DNA from: Pseudomonadota bacterium
Lineage (GTDB): Bacteria > Pseudomonadota > Alphaproteobacteria > Acetobacterales > Acetobacteraceae
DNA: 45,088 nt
Reading direction: 5' to 3'
Assembly: GCA_021818505.1 (NCBI GenBank)
Contig: JAKADX010000034.1
Location: 1 to 45,088 of the forward strand
The notes under the pieces: generated by a model
The model's database searches: none
Told to the model about the DNA's origin: nothing
Seen by the model: the letters and a program-made list of their open reading frames with translations, nothing else
Translations under genes and position numbers: made by a program
In this document: in pieces, positions 34,541 to 43,201 of the stretch
Layout: every line of letters starts with the position of its first letter
Position numbering within the stretch: position 1 is the first letter of the stretch

Positions 34541-35683
34541 TCATTCAGGTCGCTGGCATATAGGTGGCCCGGCGCCACGGAAAAATCGCTCGATCGCCTC
34601 GGCACGGAAGCGGTCCAGGATCGGGCCGATCGCGGGCAGGTCGAAACGCCGCGCCCGCTCCCGCCCGGCTTCGGCCAGCGCGGCGCGGCGGGCGCCGTCC
34701 CGCGCCAGCGCCACGATCGATGCGGCGAACTGCGCCGGATCGTCGGGATCGACCGGCACCGCCGCCTCCCCGGTCACCTCGGCCAGTCCGCCGCGATTGG
34801 AGCAGAGCAGGGCTGCGCCGCACGCCATCGCCTCCACCGCCGTCAGCCCGAACGGCTCCTGCCAGCGGCTCGGCACCGCCACGATCGCGGCGCGCGACAT
34901 CGCGTCCAGGACATCCGCGTGAGGGCGATAGCCGGGCATCGCCACCCCGGCCGCCGCAGCGCGCGGACGCAGCGCGCGCAGATACGGCGTCTCGGGACTG
35001 TCGGGGCCGAAGCGGTCGCCGCCGATCATCTCGGCCCGCCAGCCGGGCAGCAAGGGCAGCGCGCGGCCGCAGGCGTCGACGAAGGCATCGGCGCCCTTGT
35101 CGGTAACGACGCGGCCGGCGAACACGATCGTCTGCTCGCGCGCCGCCGCCGGCGACGGCAGTTCGCGCAGGTCGAGGCAGTTCGGCAGCACCAGCGGCGC
35201 CTGCGCCGGTGCCGCGACCCCCTCGCAAAGCCGTCCGCCAAGGAACGCGGAGGAGACGGCCACGCCGGCAAGTCCGGCCAGCAGCCTGCCGCGTTCAGCC
35301 GGGGTGCGCGCGCGGCGCATCCCCTGCGGGTCGTTGTTCAGGATCAGCGTGACCGGCGTGCGCGGCAGCCGCGCGGCCAGGAACAGGGCGAGGTCGGGGC
35401 GGTTATGCACCTCGACCAGATCGGGCAGGTGCGGGCGCAGCGCGCACAGCACGCTGCCGCCATAACGGCGCACGGCCCCGCCTGGCCACCAGCCCGGCGT
35501 CACCGGCAGGAACGGCGCGCCGGCGAAGGCCGGGGTGGGCGGCGGCGTGCCGAGGACAGTGGCGCAGAACATCCCCTCCCAGCGCGCGTGGCGGCGGGCG
35601 AGCAGGCCGAGCGCGCCGCTCGACCCCGGGGCGAACGCCTCGCGCGGCGGCAGGACGATCGCAACGGAGGGCGGATGGGTCAC
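34541..35683 (-). CDS. Glycosyltransferase family 4
   Basis: This 380-residue GT-B enzyme is different from the one at the left edge. The N-terminal half contains SSGALGLLARRHAR and LPDLVEVHNRPDLALFLAARL. The donor half starts near IVFAGRVVTDKGADAFVDACGR and contains the E-x7-E element in QEPFGLTAVEAMACGAALLCS plus GGLAEVTGEAAV (separate blocks). The start is GTG 35681-35683. It appears monocistronic, with a hairpin after it. The donor and acceptor cannot be told, though surface-polysaccharide or lipid-sugar synthesis is usual for this group. Confidence 0.87.
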   Translation of the reverse strand: MTHPPSVAIVLPPREAFAPGSSGALGLLARRHARWEGMFCATVLGTPPPTPAFAGAPFLPVTPGWWPGGAVRRYGGSVLCALRPHLPDLVEVHNRPDLALFLAARLPRTPVTLILNNDPQGMRRARTPAERGRLLAGLAGVAVSSAFLGGRLCEGVAAPAQAPLVLPNCLDLRELPSPAAAREQTIVFAGRVVTDKGADAFVDACGRALPLLPGWRAEMIGGDRFGPDSPETPYLRALRPRAAAAGVAMPGYRPHADVLDAMSRAAIVAVPSRWQEPFGLTAVEAMACGAALLCSNRGGLAEVTGEAAVPVDPDDPAQFAASIVALARDGARRAALAEAGRERARRFDLPAIGPILDRFRAEAIERFFRGAGPPICQRPE

Positions 35684-35744
35684 GGCGCTGACCCTAGCGG
35701 CGGCGTGCGGCTGCCGCTATGGCGCGGCCGCAACGCTGGCGGGG

Positions 35745-36410
35745 TCAGGGTGCGGCGGTCGCCTCGTATTTGGCGAGCCGCCATTCGGCCGGCTCGGCCG
35801 CCGCCGCCGCGTACCACGCCTCGACCAGCGCGAAGCCGCGCACGGCGGCGCAATAGGCCGCGCTGTCGGCGGCGATCTCCGGCCGGTAGCTCAGGAAGCG
35901 CGCCGCCACCGGCGCGTACATCGCGTCGGCCAGCGTGAAGGCGGCCCCGAACAGGAACGGCCCCCCGGCGCCGAACCGACTGCGTGTCTCGCGCCAGATC
36001 GTCTCGATGCGCGCGATGTCGCGCAGGCTGCCCTCGGTGCGGCCGGCACCGGGAACGACGCGGCCGAGACTCATCGGCATGGCCTCCCGCAGCGCGCGGA
36101 AGCCCGAGTGCATCTCGGCGCTGACGGCGCGGGCATGGGCACGCGCGGCGCGGTCGGCAGGCCACAGAATCGGGGTCAGCTCAGCGCAGTATTCGCCGAT
36201 CGCGAGGCTGTCCCAGACCGTGATGCCGCGATGCACGAGGCAGGGGACCAGCCCGCTCGGGCTGACCGCCTTGACCGCCGGCGTATCGCCGCCGGCGAGC
36301 GGGATCACCCGCTCCTCGACGTCCAGCCCGGCCAGCCGCACCGCCAGCCAGCCGCGCAGGCTCCACGACGAATACCGCCGCGTGCCCAGATACAGCGTCC
36401 CCTCCGCCAT
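35745..36410 (-). CDS. Glutathione S-transferase family protein
   Basis: This 221-residue cytoplasmic protein has a thioredoxin-like N-terminal domain (LYLGTRRYSSWSLRGWLAVRLAGLDVEERVIPL, then the cis-proline motif SGLVPCLVHRG and TVWDSLAIGEY) and an all-helical C-terminal domain with FLFGAAFTLADAMYAPV. The Ser-Ser-Trp-Ser at residues 14-17 is the likely glutathione-activating site of this subgroup, as I see no classical Tyr or Cys there. It diverges from the omega-aminotransferase gene across about 70 bases. The physiological substrate is unknown. Confidence 0.87.
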   Translation of the reverse strand: MAEGTLYLGTRRYSSWSLRGWLAVRLAGLDVEERVIPLAGGDTPAVKAVSPSGLVPCLVHRGITVWDSLAIGEYCAELTPILWPADRAARAHARAVSAEMHSGFRALREAMPMSLGRVVPGAGRTEGSLRDIARIETIWRETRSRFGAGGPFLFGAAFTLADAMYAPVAARFLSYRPEIAADSAAYCAAVRGFALVEAWYAAAAAEPAEWRLAKYEATAAP

Positions 36411-36481
36411 CGCTCCGTCTCCCTTGTCGCGCGCGCGGGAAAGCGCGAACCTGACCGGCAGGTCAACCCAGGATGCCGGAC

Positions 36482-37807
36482 ATGAACGAGATCGCCGCCC
36501 GCCCGAACAATCTCGAAGCCTTCTGGATGCCCTTCACCGCCAACCGCGCCTACAAATCCACCCCCCGGATGCTCGCGCGCGCCGAGGGCGTGTCGTACTA
36601 CACGACCGACGGGCAGGAGGTCATCGACGGCACGTCGGGCCTGTGGTGCGTCAACGCCGGGCACGGCCGGCGGGAGATCACGGAGGCGATCCAGCGCCAG
36701 GCGGCGGTGATGGATTTCGCGCCGACGTTCCAGCTCGGCCACCCGATCGCCTTTCAGGCAGCGGCGAAGGTCGCCGAGCACACGCCGCCGGGCCTGGACC
36801 GCGTGTTCTTCACCAACTCGGGGTCGGAAAGTGCCGACACGGCACTGAAGATCGCGCTCGCCTACCAGCGTGCCCGCGGCGAGAGCCAGCGCGTGCGCCT
36901 GATCGGGCGGGAGCGTGGCTATCACGGCGTGGGCTTCGGCGGCATCTCGGTGGGCGGGATCGGCGCCAACCGCAAGCAGTTCGGCGCGCTGCTGCCCTAT
37001 GTCGATCACCTGCCGCACACGCACGCGCCGCAGCACACCGCCTTCACCCGCGGCCAGCCGAAATGGGGCGCGCATCTGGCCGATGCGCTGGAGAACATGG
37101 TCGCCCTGCACGGTGACACCATTGCCGCCGTGATGGTCGAGCCACTGGCCGGATCGACCGGCGTGCTGGTGCCGCCCGTCGGCTACCTGCAACGGCTGCG
37201 CGAGCTGTGCGACAAGCACGGCATCCTGCTGATCTTCGACGAGGTCATCACCGGCTTCGGCCGGCTCGGCACGTTCTTCGGCGCCGAGCGTGTGGGCGTC
37301 GCACCAGACATCCTGACCATGGCCAAGGGCCTGACCAACGCCGCGGTGCCGATGGGCGCGGTCGCGGTGCACGACCGCGTCTATCGCACGATCGTCGATG
37401 ACGCGCCGGCGGGAATTGAGCTGTTCCACGGCTACACCTATTCCGGTCATCCGCTCGCGGCCGCCGCCGCGGTCGCGGCGATCGACCTGCACGTGGCGGA
37501 GGACCTGCCGGGACGCGCGCGGGCGATGGAAACCTATTTCGAGGACGGCGCGCACAGCCTCAAGGGCCTGCCCAATGTCATCGACATCCGCAACATGGGC
37601 CTGGTCGCAGGCATCGAGTTGCAGCCGCGTGCCGGCAAGCCCACTGATCGCGCGGTGCGCATCTTCCACCGCTGTTTCGATGCCGGTGTGCTGATCCGCA
37701 CCACCGGCGACATCATCGCCCTCTCTCCGCCACTGATCGCCGAACGCCCGCAGATCGACCGCATCTTCGGCACGCTGGCCGAGGCGATCCGGGCGGAGGC
37801 GGCCTGA
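36482..37807 (+). CDS. Omega-amino acid:pyruvate aminotransferase (class III)
   Basis: This PLP enzyme of 441 residues belongs to the beta-alanine/omega-amino-acid:pyruvate transaminase group. Blocks are LEAFWMPFTANRAYKSTPRML, the cofactor phosphate region FTNSGSESADTALKIA, RERGYHGVGFGG, LIFDEVITGFGRLGTFFG and the Schiff-base Lys282 in TMAKGLTNAAVPMGAV, then ELFHGYTYSGHPLA. ATG 36482 has AGGA at good spacing; an ATG nine bases earlier is possible but has AGG directly abutting it. The oxygenase cluster follows 160 bases downstream in the same direction but has its own upstream box, so a shared function is only a possibility. Confidence 0.92.
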   Translation: MNEIAARPNNLEAFWMPFTANRAYKSTPRMLARAEGVSYYTTDGQEVIDGTSGLWCVNAGHGRREITEAIQRQAAVMDFAPTFQLGHPIAFQAAAKVAEHTPPGLDRVFFTNSGSESADTALKIALAYQRARGESQRVRLIGRERGYHGVGFGGISVGGIGANRKQFGALLPYVDHLPHTHAPQHTAFTRGQPKWGAHLADALENMVALHGDTIAAVMVEPLAGSTGVLVPPVGYLQRLRELCDKHGILLIFDEVITGFGRLGTFFGAERVGVAPDILTMAKGLTNAAVPMGAVAVHDRVYRTIVDDAPAGIELFHGYTYSGHPLAAAAAVAAIDLHVAEDLPGRARAMETYFEDGAHSLKGLPNVIDIRNMGLVAGIELQPRAGKPTDRAVRIFHRCFDAGVLIRTTGDIIALSPPLIAERPQIDRIFGTLAEAIRAEAA

Positions 37808-37886
37808 GGCGCGGCGCGCCGCGGCCGCACGGAGGAACAGGATTTTTTGTGCAATGGGCTTGCAATACTGCCGGTCCGGCGCGCCA

Positions 37887-37900
37887 TTGATCTAGGTCAA
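37887..37900. promoter_or_regulatory. FNR/FixK/Anr-type operator
   Basis: TTGAT-CTAG-GTCAA is a 14-base dyad that differs from the FNR/FnrL consensus TTGAT-N4-ATCAA at one position. It lies 67 bases ahead of the RidA-like start codon and is the only such box I noticed between genes in this window. Two GCAAT repeats 11 bases apart (37851 and 37862) lie just before it. An activator position near -41 would put the transcript start near 37935. This suggests control by oxygen or nitrosative state. Confidence 0.55.
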
Positions 37901-37967
37901 AGCCCGCCGCGAAAGCACGGGCGTAGCCACGCGGACGAAGCGGCATCCGCCGCCGGAGAAAGTCCGC

Positions 37968-39128
37968 ATGGGTCACGTCGATGCGCCGCGCTGGCGCAGC
38001 TTTCGCGGCGCTTCAGGCGATACCGAGCACTACGTCACCATTGTCGCGCCGGCCGGGCTGCCGTTTGCACGACAGATCGACGCAGTGGCGCAACTCTATG
38101 CCGAGGCTCTGCAATCGCTGCGTCTCGCGCCCGACAGCGTGGTGTTCCGCCGCCTCTATGTCAGCGATATTGCCAACCAGGCGGCGTTGGTGCGCCAGAG
38201 CAGCCTGTTCCTGGAGCCGCTCGACAGCCCCGCAGCGGTGTCGCTGGTGCAGCAGTCGCCGCTGCCGGGCGGCAAGCTGGCCATGCTCGCCTACCATGTC
38301 GAGAGTGACGCCGCGATCGAAAAGCACCAGTTGGCACCTGGGCATCTGCTGGTCAGGAAGCGTGGCCTCGGCCATCTGTGGAGCACGCGGCTGTGCGCGG
38401 CGGCCGAATCGGCACCCCGGCCGACCGCTGTGCAGACGCGCGAGGTGTTCGACGAACTGATCGGCGCGCTGGCGTCGCGTGGCGCGACACTGGCCGAGAA
38501 CTGCCTGCGCACCTGGATCTACGTCAAGGACGTTGACGTCTTCTATCAGGATATGGTGGCGGCGCGCAGCGACCTGTTCGCGGAGCACGGTCTGACGCGG
38601 CAGACACATTTCCTCGCCAGCACCGGCATCGAGGGCGCCTGCGCGCACCGCTACGACACCGTTCTGATGGACGCCTATTCCATCCTCGGGGTGCGTCCCG
38701 AACAGGTGTCGTATCTGAACGACTACACGCGGCTCTGCAATACCGCCGACTACAACGTCACCTTCGAGCGCGGCACCCGCGTCGGCTACGCCGATCGCGC
38801 GCACCTGCTGATCTCCGGCACCGCCAGCATCGACGCGCAGGGCGCGGTGGTGCACCGCGGCGACGTGCAGCGCCAGTGCGGACGCGCCCTGGAGAATGTC
38901 GCGGCATTGCTGGGCGCGGGCGGCGGTTCGCTCGACGACCTGACGCACCTGATCGTCTATTTGCGCGACCCCGCCGATCATGCCGCCGTCGCCGGCGAGC
39001 TGGCCGAGCGGTTTCGCGGCATGCCGATGCTGATCCTGCGCGGTGCCGTCTGCCGCCCGGACTGGCTGATCGAGGTCGAGGGGATCGCCTGCGTCGCGCA
39101 GGACGCGCCGACATTGCCGGACTTCTGA
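37968..39128 (+). CDS. Tandem RidA/YjgF-superfamily protein (chorismatase-like)
   Basis: This 386-residue protein has two RidA-like folds. The first covers about residues 20-180 (FARQIDAVAQLYAEALQSLRLAPDSVVFRRLYVSDIANQAALV and SLVQQSPLPGGKLAMLAYHV). The second covers about residues 165-380 (WIYVKDVDVFYQDMVAARSDLF, LISGTASIDAQGAVVHRGDVQRQCGRALENVAALL, CRPDWLIEVEGIACVA). The CR-x-x-W-LIEVE motif keeps the arginine and glutamate of the RidA pocket. Two-domain members of this superfamily include chorismatases of the FkbO/Hyg5/XanB2 type, so a chorismate-like substrate is possible. ATG 37968 follows GGAGAAAG. It heads a three-gene unit with two oxygenases, 67 bases after an FNR-like box. Confidence 0.72.
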   Translation: MGHVDAPRWRSFRGASGDTEHYVTIVAPAGLPFARQIDAVAQLYAEALQSLRLAPDSVVFRRLYVSDIANQAALVRQSSLFLEPLDSPAAVSLVQQSPLPGGKLAMLAYHVESDAAIEKHQLAPGHLLVRKRGLGHLWSTRLCAAAESAPRPTAVQTREVFDELIGALASRGATLAENCLRTWIYVKDVDVFYQDMVAARSDLFAEHGLTRQTHFLASTGIEGACAHRYDTVLMDAYSILGVRPEQVSYLNDYTRLCNTADYNVTFERGTRVGYADRAHLLISGTASIDAQGAVVHRGDVQRQCGRALENVAALLGAGGGSLDDLTHLIVYLRDPADHAAVAGELAERFRGMPMLILRGAVCRPDWLIEVEGIACVAQDAPTLPDF

Positions 39129-39160
39129 GACACGCCGTGATGACACCCGCGGAGAATGCC

Positions 39161-39850
39161 ATGCAGGACAGCAACGCGCCGTTCGAGATGCTCGACGAGG
39201 CGGCCATCGCGGCGGCCTCGCTGCGGCGCGACCCCTACGATTTTGCCTTCGTCGAACAGGCGCTGCCCGCGCGGCTGAAGCAGGAGGTGCTGGCCGACGC
39301 GCCGCGCATTCCCGACCGTGGCAGCTACGGCCTTCCCGACCTGCACCACGGCCCGCGCTTCGCCGCCGTGCTGCGCGACCTGCTGAGCGATCGCTTCCGC
39401 CATCTGGTGGAGGAGAAGTTCGACATCGACCTCAGCAACCGGCCGCCCTGCATCGTCATGATGGGCAACACCACCGGCCACTACAACGAGGGCTACGCGC
39501 ATCCCGACAGCCCGCACAAGATCATCACCGTGCTGGTGGGCTTCACGCGGGAATGGCCGTATGAGCGCGGCAAGCTGCGCGTGCTGCGCAGCAACGACCG
39601 CGAGGACTGCGCTTTCGAGTTCGCGCCCGAGTTCGGGCGGATGCTGATGTTCCGCGTCTGCGACCACTCCTGGCATGGCTTCCTGCCGCAGAAGGGCCAG
39701 CGCATGAGCCTGCAGCTCTGTTACGTCGACTCGGAATGGTACGTGCGCAAGGAATACGCCCGCCACCGCCTCAGCGCGCAGGCCAAGGCGATTCCGCTGC
39801 TGCGCAAGATGATCGACTGGGCGCCGCGCCGCCTGCCGGGGGCGCGCTGA
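39161..39850 (+). CDS. 2-Oxoglutarate/Fe(II)-dependent oxygenase-like protein 1
   Basis: This 229-residue protein has the double-stranded beta-helix pattern. The iron ligands fit His114-x-Asp116 (GYAHPDSPHK) and His172 (DHSWHGFLPQ), with Arg181 (RMSLQLCY) as the likely 2-oxoglutarate anchor. An earlier His107 (GHYNEGY) is an alternative. GKLRVLRSNDREDCAFEFAPEFGRMLMF is the strand region between them. ATG 39161 has GGAG seven bases ahead and lies 32 bases after the RidA-like gene; an ATG at 39140 is possible. It shares little obvious sequence with the second oxygenase apart from the motif, so the two likely carry out successive steps. The substrate is unknown. Confidence 0.72.
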   Translation: MQDSNAPFEMLDEAAIAAASLRRDPYDFAFVEQALPARLKQEVLADAPRIPDRGSYGLPDLHHGPRFAAVLRDLLSDRFRHLVEEKFDIDLSNRPPCIVMMGNTTGHYNEGYAHPDSPHKIITVLVGFTREWPYERGKLRVLRSNDREDCAFEFAPEFGRMLMFRVCDHSWHGFLPQKGQRMSLQLCYVDSEWYVRKEYARHRLSAQAKAIPLLRKMIDWAPRRLPGAR

Positions 39851-40527
39851 TGCAATACCCGCCGGTTCCCGCGGTCGCCGACATCGCCGCGCAGTTCTGC
39901 ACCGCGCTGCGCGGCTCGGAGCGGGCCGAATGGCCGTACCGCCACTGGAAGCTGCGCGAGGTGTTCCCGATCGATCTCTGCACCGGCATCCTGACCCTGC
40001 CGATCGCGCCGCCCGTGCTGGGCGAGACCGACGGCACGCGCAACACCTACAATGCCAGCCGCTGCTTCATCACGCCGACGCTGCGCGCGAAGTTTCCCAC
40101 CTGTCAGGCGCTGTCGGAAGCGTTGCAACGTCCCGACGTGGCGCGGCTGCTGGCGGCGACATGCGAGATTCCGGCCGCGGGCAGCTACCTGCGCATGGAG
40201 TATATGCAGGACACCGACGGCGCCTGGCTGGAGCCGCATCGCGACATTCCGGAAAAGCTGTTCTCCATGGTGATCTACCTGTTCACCGGGCCGGACGCGG
40301 CCGAATGGGGCACCGACATCTACGACGCCGACCAGCGCTGGGTCGGCCGTTCGGCCGGGGAGTTCGACTCGGCGGTGATCTTCGTTCCCGGCCCGGCGAC
40401 GTGGCACGGCTTCGACCGCCGCCCGATCATAGGCGTGCGGCGGCTGATGGAAATCAACTACGTCCGCCCCGACTGGCGCGACCGCGAGCAGCTTGCCTTT
40501 CCCGACCGGCCGATCCGCCTGGACTGA
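39850..40527 (+). CDS. 2-Oxoglutarate/Fe(II)-dependent oxygenase-like protein 2
   Basis: This 225-residue protein also has the facial-triad pattern: His130-x-Asp132 in WLEPHRDIPEKLFSMVIYLF, distal His186 in PATWHGFDRRP, and Arg197/Arg198 in GVRRLMEINYV as the 2-oxoglutarate anchor. NTYNASRCFITPTLRAKFP and YLRMEYMQDTDG precede the core. Its ATG shares a base with the preceding stop (TGATG), so the two oxygenases are made together. Some small-molecule and sugar hydroxylases of polysaccharide clusters show this arrangement around H-R-D, but no specific family could be assigned. It converges with the DUF4175 gene 12 bases later. Confidence 0.75.
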   Translation: MQYPPVPAVADIAAQFCTALRGSERAEWPYRHWKLREVFPIDLCTGILTLPIAPPVLGETDGTRNTYNASRCFITPTLRAKFPTCQALSEALQRPDVARLLAATCEIPAAGSYLRMEYMQDTDGAWLEPHRDIPEKLFSMVIYLFTGPDAAEWGTDIYDADQRWVGRSAGEFDSAVIFVPGPATWHGFDRRPIIGVRRLMEINYVRPDWRDREQLAFPDRPIRLD

Positions 40528-40539
40528 TCCGCCGGCGAG

Positions 40540-43173
40540 TCAGAACTGCCGCAACAACCGGTCGATATAGTCGAGTTCCTGCTGCGGCCGGCTGCGCTCG
40601 CCGGCGCGGCGGCGCAGCTCGTCCTGGATCGCGCGGGTGCGTGCCTGCTCCATCTGCTCGGGAAGCGTCACGTCGGAGCTTTCGTCCGCACCGTTGGCGC
40701 CCTCCTTCAGCCGGCGGCCGAACGGATCGGTTTGCCGGTCGCCGGGGCGGCCGAAACGCCGGTCGGCATTCCAGGGTCGATCGCCGCCGCCCGGGCTGTT
40801 GGGGTTGCCGCCCTGCGCGTCGCCGAAGGCAAAGCCCGGCCCCTCCTGATCACCCTCGCCCGGCTGGTCGCTTTGCTGCCCACCGGTCATGCCGAGCGCC
40901 TGCGCCATCTGCTGGCTCATCGCCTCGCCACCCTTTTGCAGCGCCTCGATCGCCCGCCGCACGTCGCCGGCCGCCGCCGCGTCGTCGCCGTCGGCGAAGT
41001 TCTGCGCGGCCCCGCGCATCGCCTGGTCGGCATCGCCGAGATTGGGCGGGATTTTGCCCATCAGATCGCCGTATTGCTGCATCAGTTCGCCCAGCGCCCG
41101 GCGCAGTGCCTGCTGCACCCGCGCATCGCGCTGCCGCGCCGCGGCGTCCGCGTCCGGCTGAGGCGTCCCAGCATCCGGCCGCGGCAATTCGCCCGGCTGC
41201 TGCAACGGGGAGGCCAGCGCATCGGGCGTGTCCCGCCGTCCCTGCGCGCGGTCGAGCAGCCCGCCCTCGCGCTGCACCATGTCCTGAACCGCATTAAGCT
41301 GCTGGCGGCCTTTCTGCCGCTGCTGGGCGCGCTGGCGGGCCTGGGCATCGCGGTGCATCGGCCGTGCGTGCTGCAGGGCATCGAGCATCTTCTCCAGCTC
41401 CGCCATCTGCCGCTCGGCGTCCTGCATCCGCCCCTGCTCGATCGCCTGCTTCATGTCCTCGGCGAGCTTCTGCGCGTCCTCGGCATTCATCTGCTGGCTT
41501 TCGGGGTCCGCCATCTGGGCGTCCGGGTCGCGCCGCAGCTGTTCGGCCAGTGCCTGCAGGTGCTTCTCGATGGCCTGTTGCAGGGCCTCGATGCGCTTTT
41601 CGATTTCCTTGGGCGGCACCTTCTCGCCGCGCTTCTCGGCGTTCAGCGCATCGCGCAGCGCCTGCCGCGCTTCCGCCAGCGCGCGCGCCGTGCGATCGGT
41701 CAGCCCTTCCTCGAGCCGCAGGGCGAGCTGCCAGAGCTGCGCCTGCACCTCCGGCACGGCGGCGGCGTCCCGGTCATAGAACAGGCGCTCGCTGGCGGTG
41801 CGCAGGTTCAGGTACCCGCCGGGGTCGCTCTGCCAGACCGAGGTCAGGCCGCTGATCCGGTCCAGTTCGGCGATTTCCTGGGCGCGGTGCTCGGGGTGCA
41901 GGGTCAGCGCCTTGCGCACCGCGATCAGGGCGCGCGCCGTCGCGTTCTCGAAACGGCGCTCGGGCAGGGTGAAGGCCGCATCGGGGCTGGTGCCGGTCAG
42001 CCCCGGTGCGTCACGCGCTACCAGCCGCGCGATCACCGGCAGACCGGCCCAGGGATGCGGCGTCAGGTCCTGCACCCTCGCCCCCTTGGCCTGCCTGGGC
42101 GCGCCGCCGGGCAACGGGATGGTCACCACCAGCTTTGGCGCGTCCGGCCGGTCCTTGAGCGTCAGTTCGGCCTGCAGCGACACGACGCCGTATTCGTGAC
42201 TGACCTGCCAGGGCAGGCGGGTGCGCGGGATGCGCGGGCTGCCCTGTGCGGTGCCGGGAGGCTCCGGCCAGGTAACGATCGGCGCCCGGTCGGCGACCAC
42301 GGTCAGGTCCCAGCCGGCCAGCTCCGCCCCGCCGCGCCGCACGATCAGCCGCCCGCCGCCAGTCAGGTCCTCCTCGGCCTGGAAACTCGCCGCCCCGAGC
42401 GCCTGGAACGGCAGCGCCCGTCCGGCGAGACTGAGCGCCGGCCGCCCGATACCGCCGGAAACGCTGACCGTCAGGTGCGAGCCGGCCGGCACCGACACCG
42501 CGCCACCCTCGGGGCGCAGGAACACCGGCGCCATGTTGGCGTAGCCCGGCGGCGTGATCCACGCTTGCAACTCCGTCGCTGCCGCCGGGGCGGCCGGCAC
42601 GAACCCCGGCGAGAGCGCGCGGCGCAGCCGGTCCGACGCCTCGGGGCCGGCGATCACGACGCAAGCCACCAGCGCCACCGCCAACAGGCCGCGTAGCGCC
42701 TGCGGGTCGCGCGCCGCCAGCCCCGGCCGTGGCACACCGACATGCAGGCGGCCGACCTGCGCCGCCGCTCGCGCCATATGCACGCGCCACAGCGCCTCCG
42801 CTCCCGGCAACGCTGGCCGGTCGGCGAGCACGGCAAGCGGGCGATGGCGCAGGCCCGACGCCCGCTCCAGCCGCCGGTCGGCCTCCGCGGTGTCGGGCAG
42901 GCGCAGGCGCCACAGCCCGCCGAGCAGCGTCGCCCCGATTGCCACCGCGAACGCCGCCAGCAGCAGGGCATGGACCGGCGGCGGCAGCAGCGGCGGCAGG
43001 TCGAGCAGGGCGAGGCAGAGGAAGGCGCCGAGCAGGCCGAGCGGTGGCCACAGCGCCGGCCACAGCCGTTCGAACAGCAGCACCGCGCGCGCCTGCCGCC
43101 GCCGCCAGAGCAGCCGCCGCGGCAGGGCGGGCGGCGGGGTGACGGTCGGCTCGGTCGGCGGCTTCTCGGTCAT
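40540..43173 (-). CDS. Large DUF4175 (TIGR02302-type) membrane protein
   Basis: This protein of about 877 residues is specific to Alphaproteobacteria. Two or three N-terminal membrane helices (ALWPPLGLLGAFLCLALL, VHALLLAAFAVAIGATLLGG, and LLAVALVACVVIA) are followed by beta-rich domains (ELQAWITPPGYANMAPVFLR). A long Gln/Glu/Ala-rich coiled coil comes next (about residues 480-780), then a Gly/Asp-rich region and the end YIDRLLRQF. The start is ATG 43171-43173 or the GTG just before it. It lies 28 bases after lysA on the same strand, a pairing I recall as common in this class. Its function is unknown; envelope or peptidoglycan maintenance is a guess from the lysA link. Confidence 0.85.
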   Translation of the reverse strand: MTEKPPTEPTVTPPPALPRRLLWRRRQARAVLLFERLWPALWPPLGLLGAFLCLALLDLPPLLPPPVHALLLAAFAVAIGATLLGGLWRLRLPDTAEADRRLERASGLRHRPLAVLADRPALPGAEALWRVHMARAAAQVGRLHVGVPRPGLAARDPQALRGLLAVALVACVVIAGPEASDRLRRALSPGFVPAAPAAATELQAWITPPGYANMAPVFLRPEGGAVSVPAGSHLTVSVSGGIGRPALSLAGRALPFQALGAASFQAEEDLTGGGRLIVRRGGAELAGWDLTVVADRAPIVTWPEPPGTAQGSPRIPRTRLPWQVSHEYGVVSLQAELTLKDRPDAPKLVVTIPLPGGAPRQAKGARVQDLTPHPWAGLPVIARLVARDAPGLTGTSPDAAFTLPERRFENATARALIAVRKALTLHPEHRAQEIAELDRISGLTSVWQSDPGGYLNLRTASERLFYDRDAAAVPEVQAQLWQLALRLEEGLTDRTARALAEARQALRDALNAEKRGEKVPPKEIEKRIEALQQAIEKHLQALAEQLRRDPDAQMADPESQQMNAEDAQKLAEDMKQAIEQGRMQDAERQMAELEKMLDALQHARPMHRDAQARQRAQQRQKGRQQLNAVQDMVQREGGLLDRAQGRRDTPDALASPLQQPGELPRPDAGTPQPDADAAARQRDARVQQALRRALGELMQQYGDLMGKIPPNLGDADQAMRGAAQNFADGDDAAAAGDVRRAIEALQKGGEAMSQQMAQALGMTGGQQSDQPGEGDQEGPGFAFGDAQGGNPNSPGGGDRPWNADRRFGRPGDRQTDPFGRRLKEGANGADESSDVTLPEQMEQARTRAIQDELRRRAGERSRPQQELDYIDRLLRQF

Positions 43174-43201
43174 CACATGGTCATGCCCGCTCAGGCGCGC
43201 A

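Noticed and set aside
33500-35938. Very long plus-strand open frame (over 800 codons) opposite CobW and the glycosyltransferase
   Set aside because: It is antisense to two well-supported genes, has His/Arg/Asp-rich low-complexity product and no domain. It results from high GC at third codon positions.
40732-42696. Long plus-strand frame opposite the DUF4175 gene
   Set aside because: Antisense shadow; the product is Arg/Leu/Gln repeats mirroring the coiled-coil codons on the real strand.
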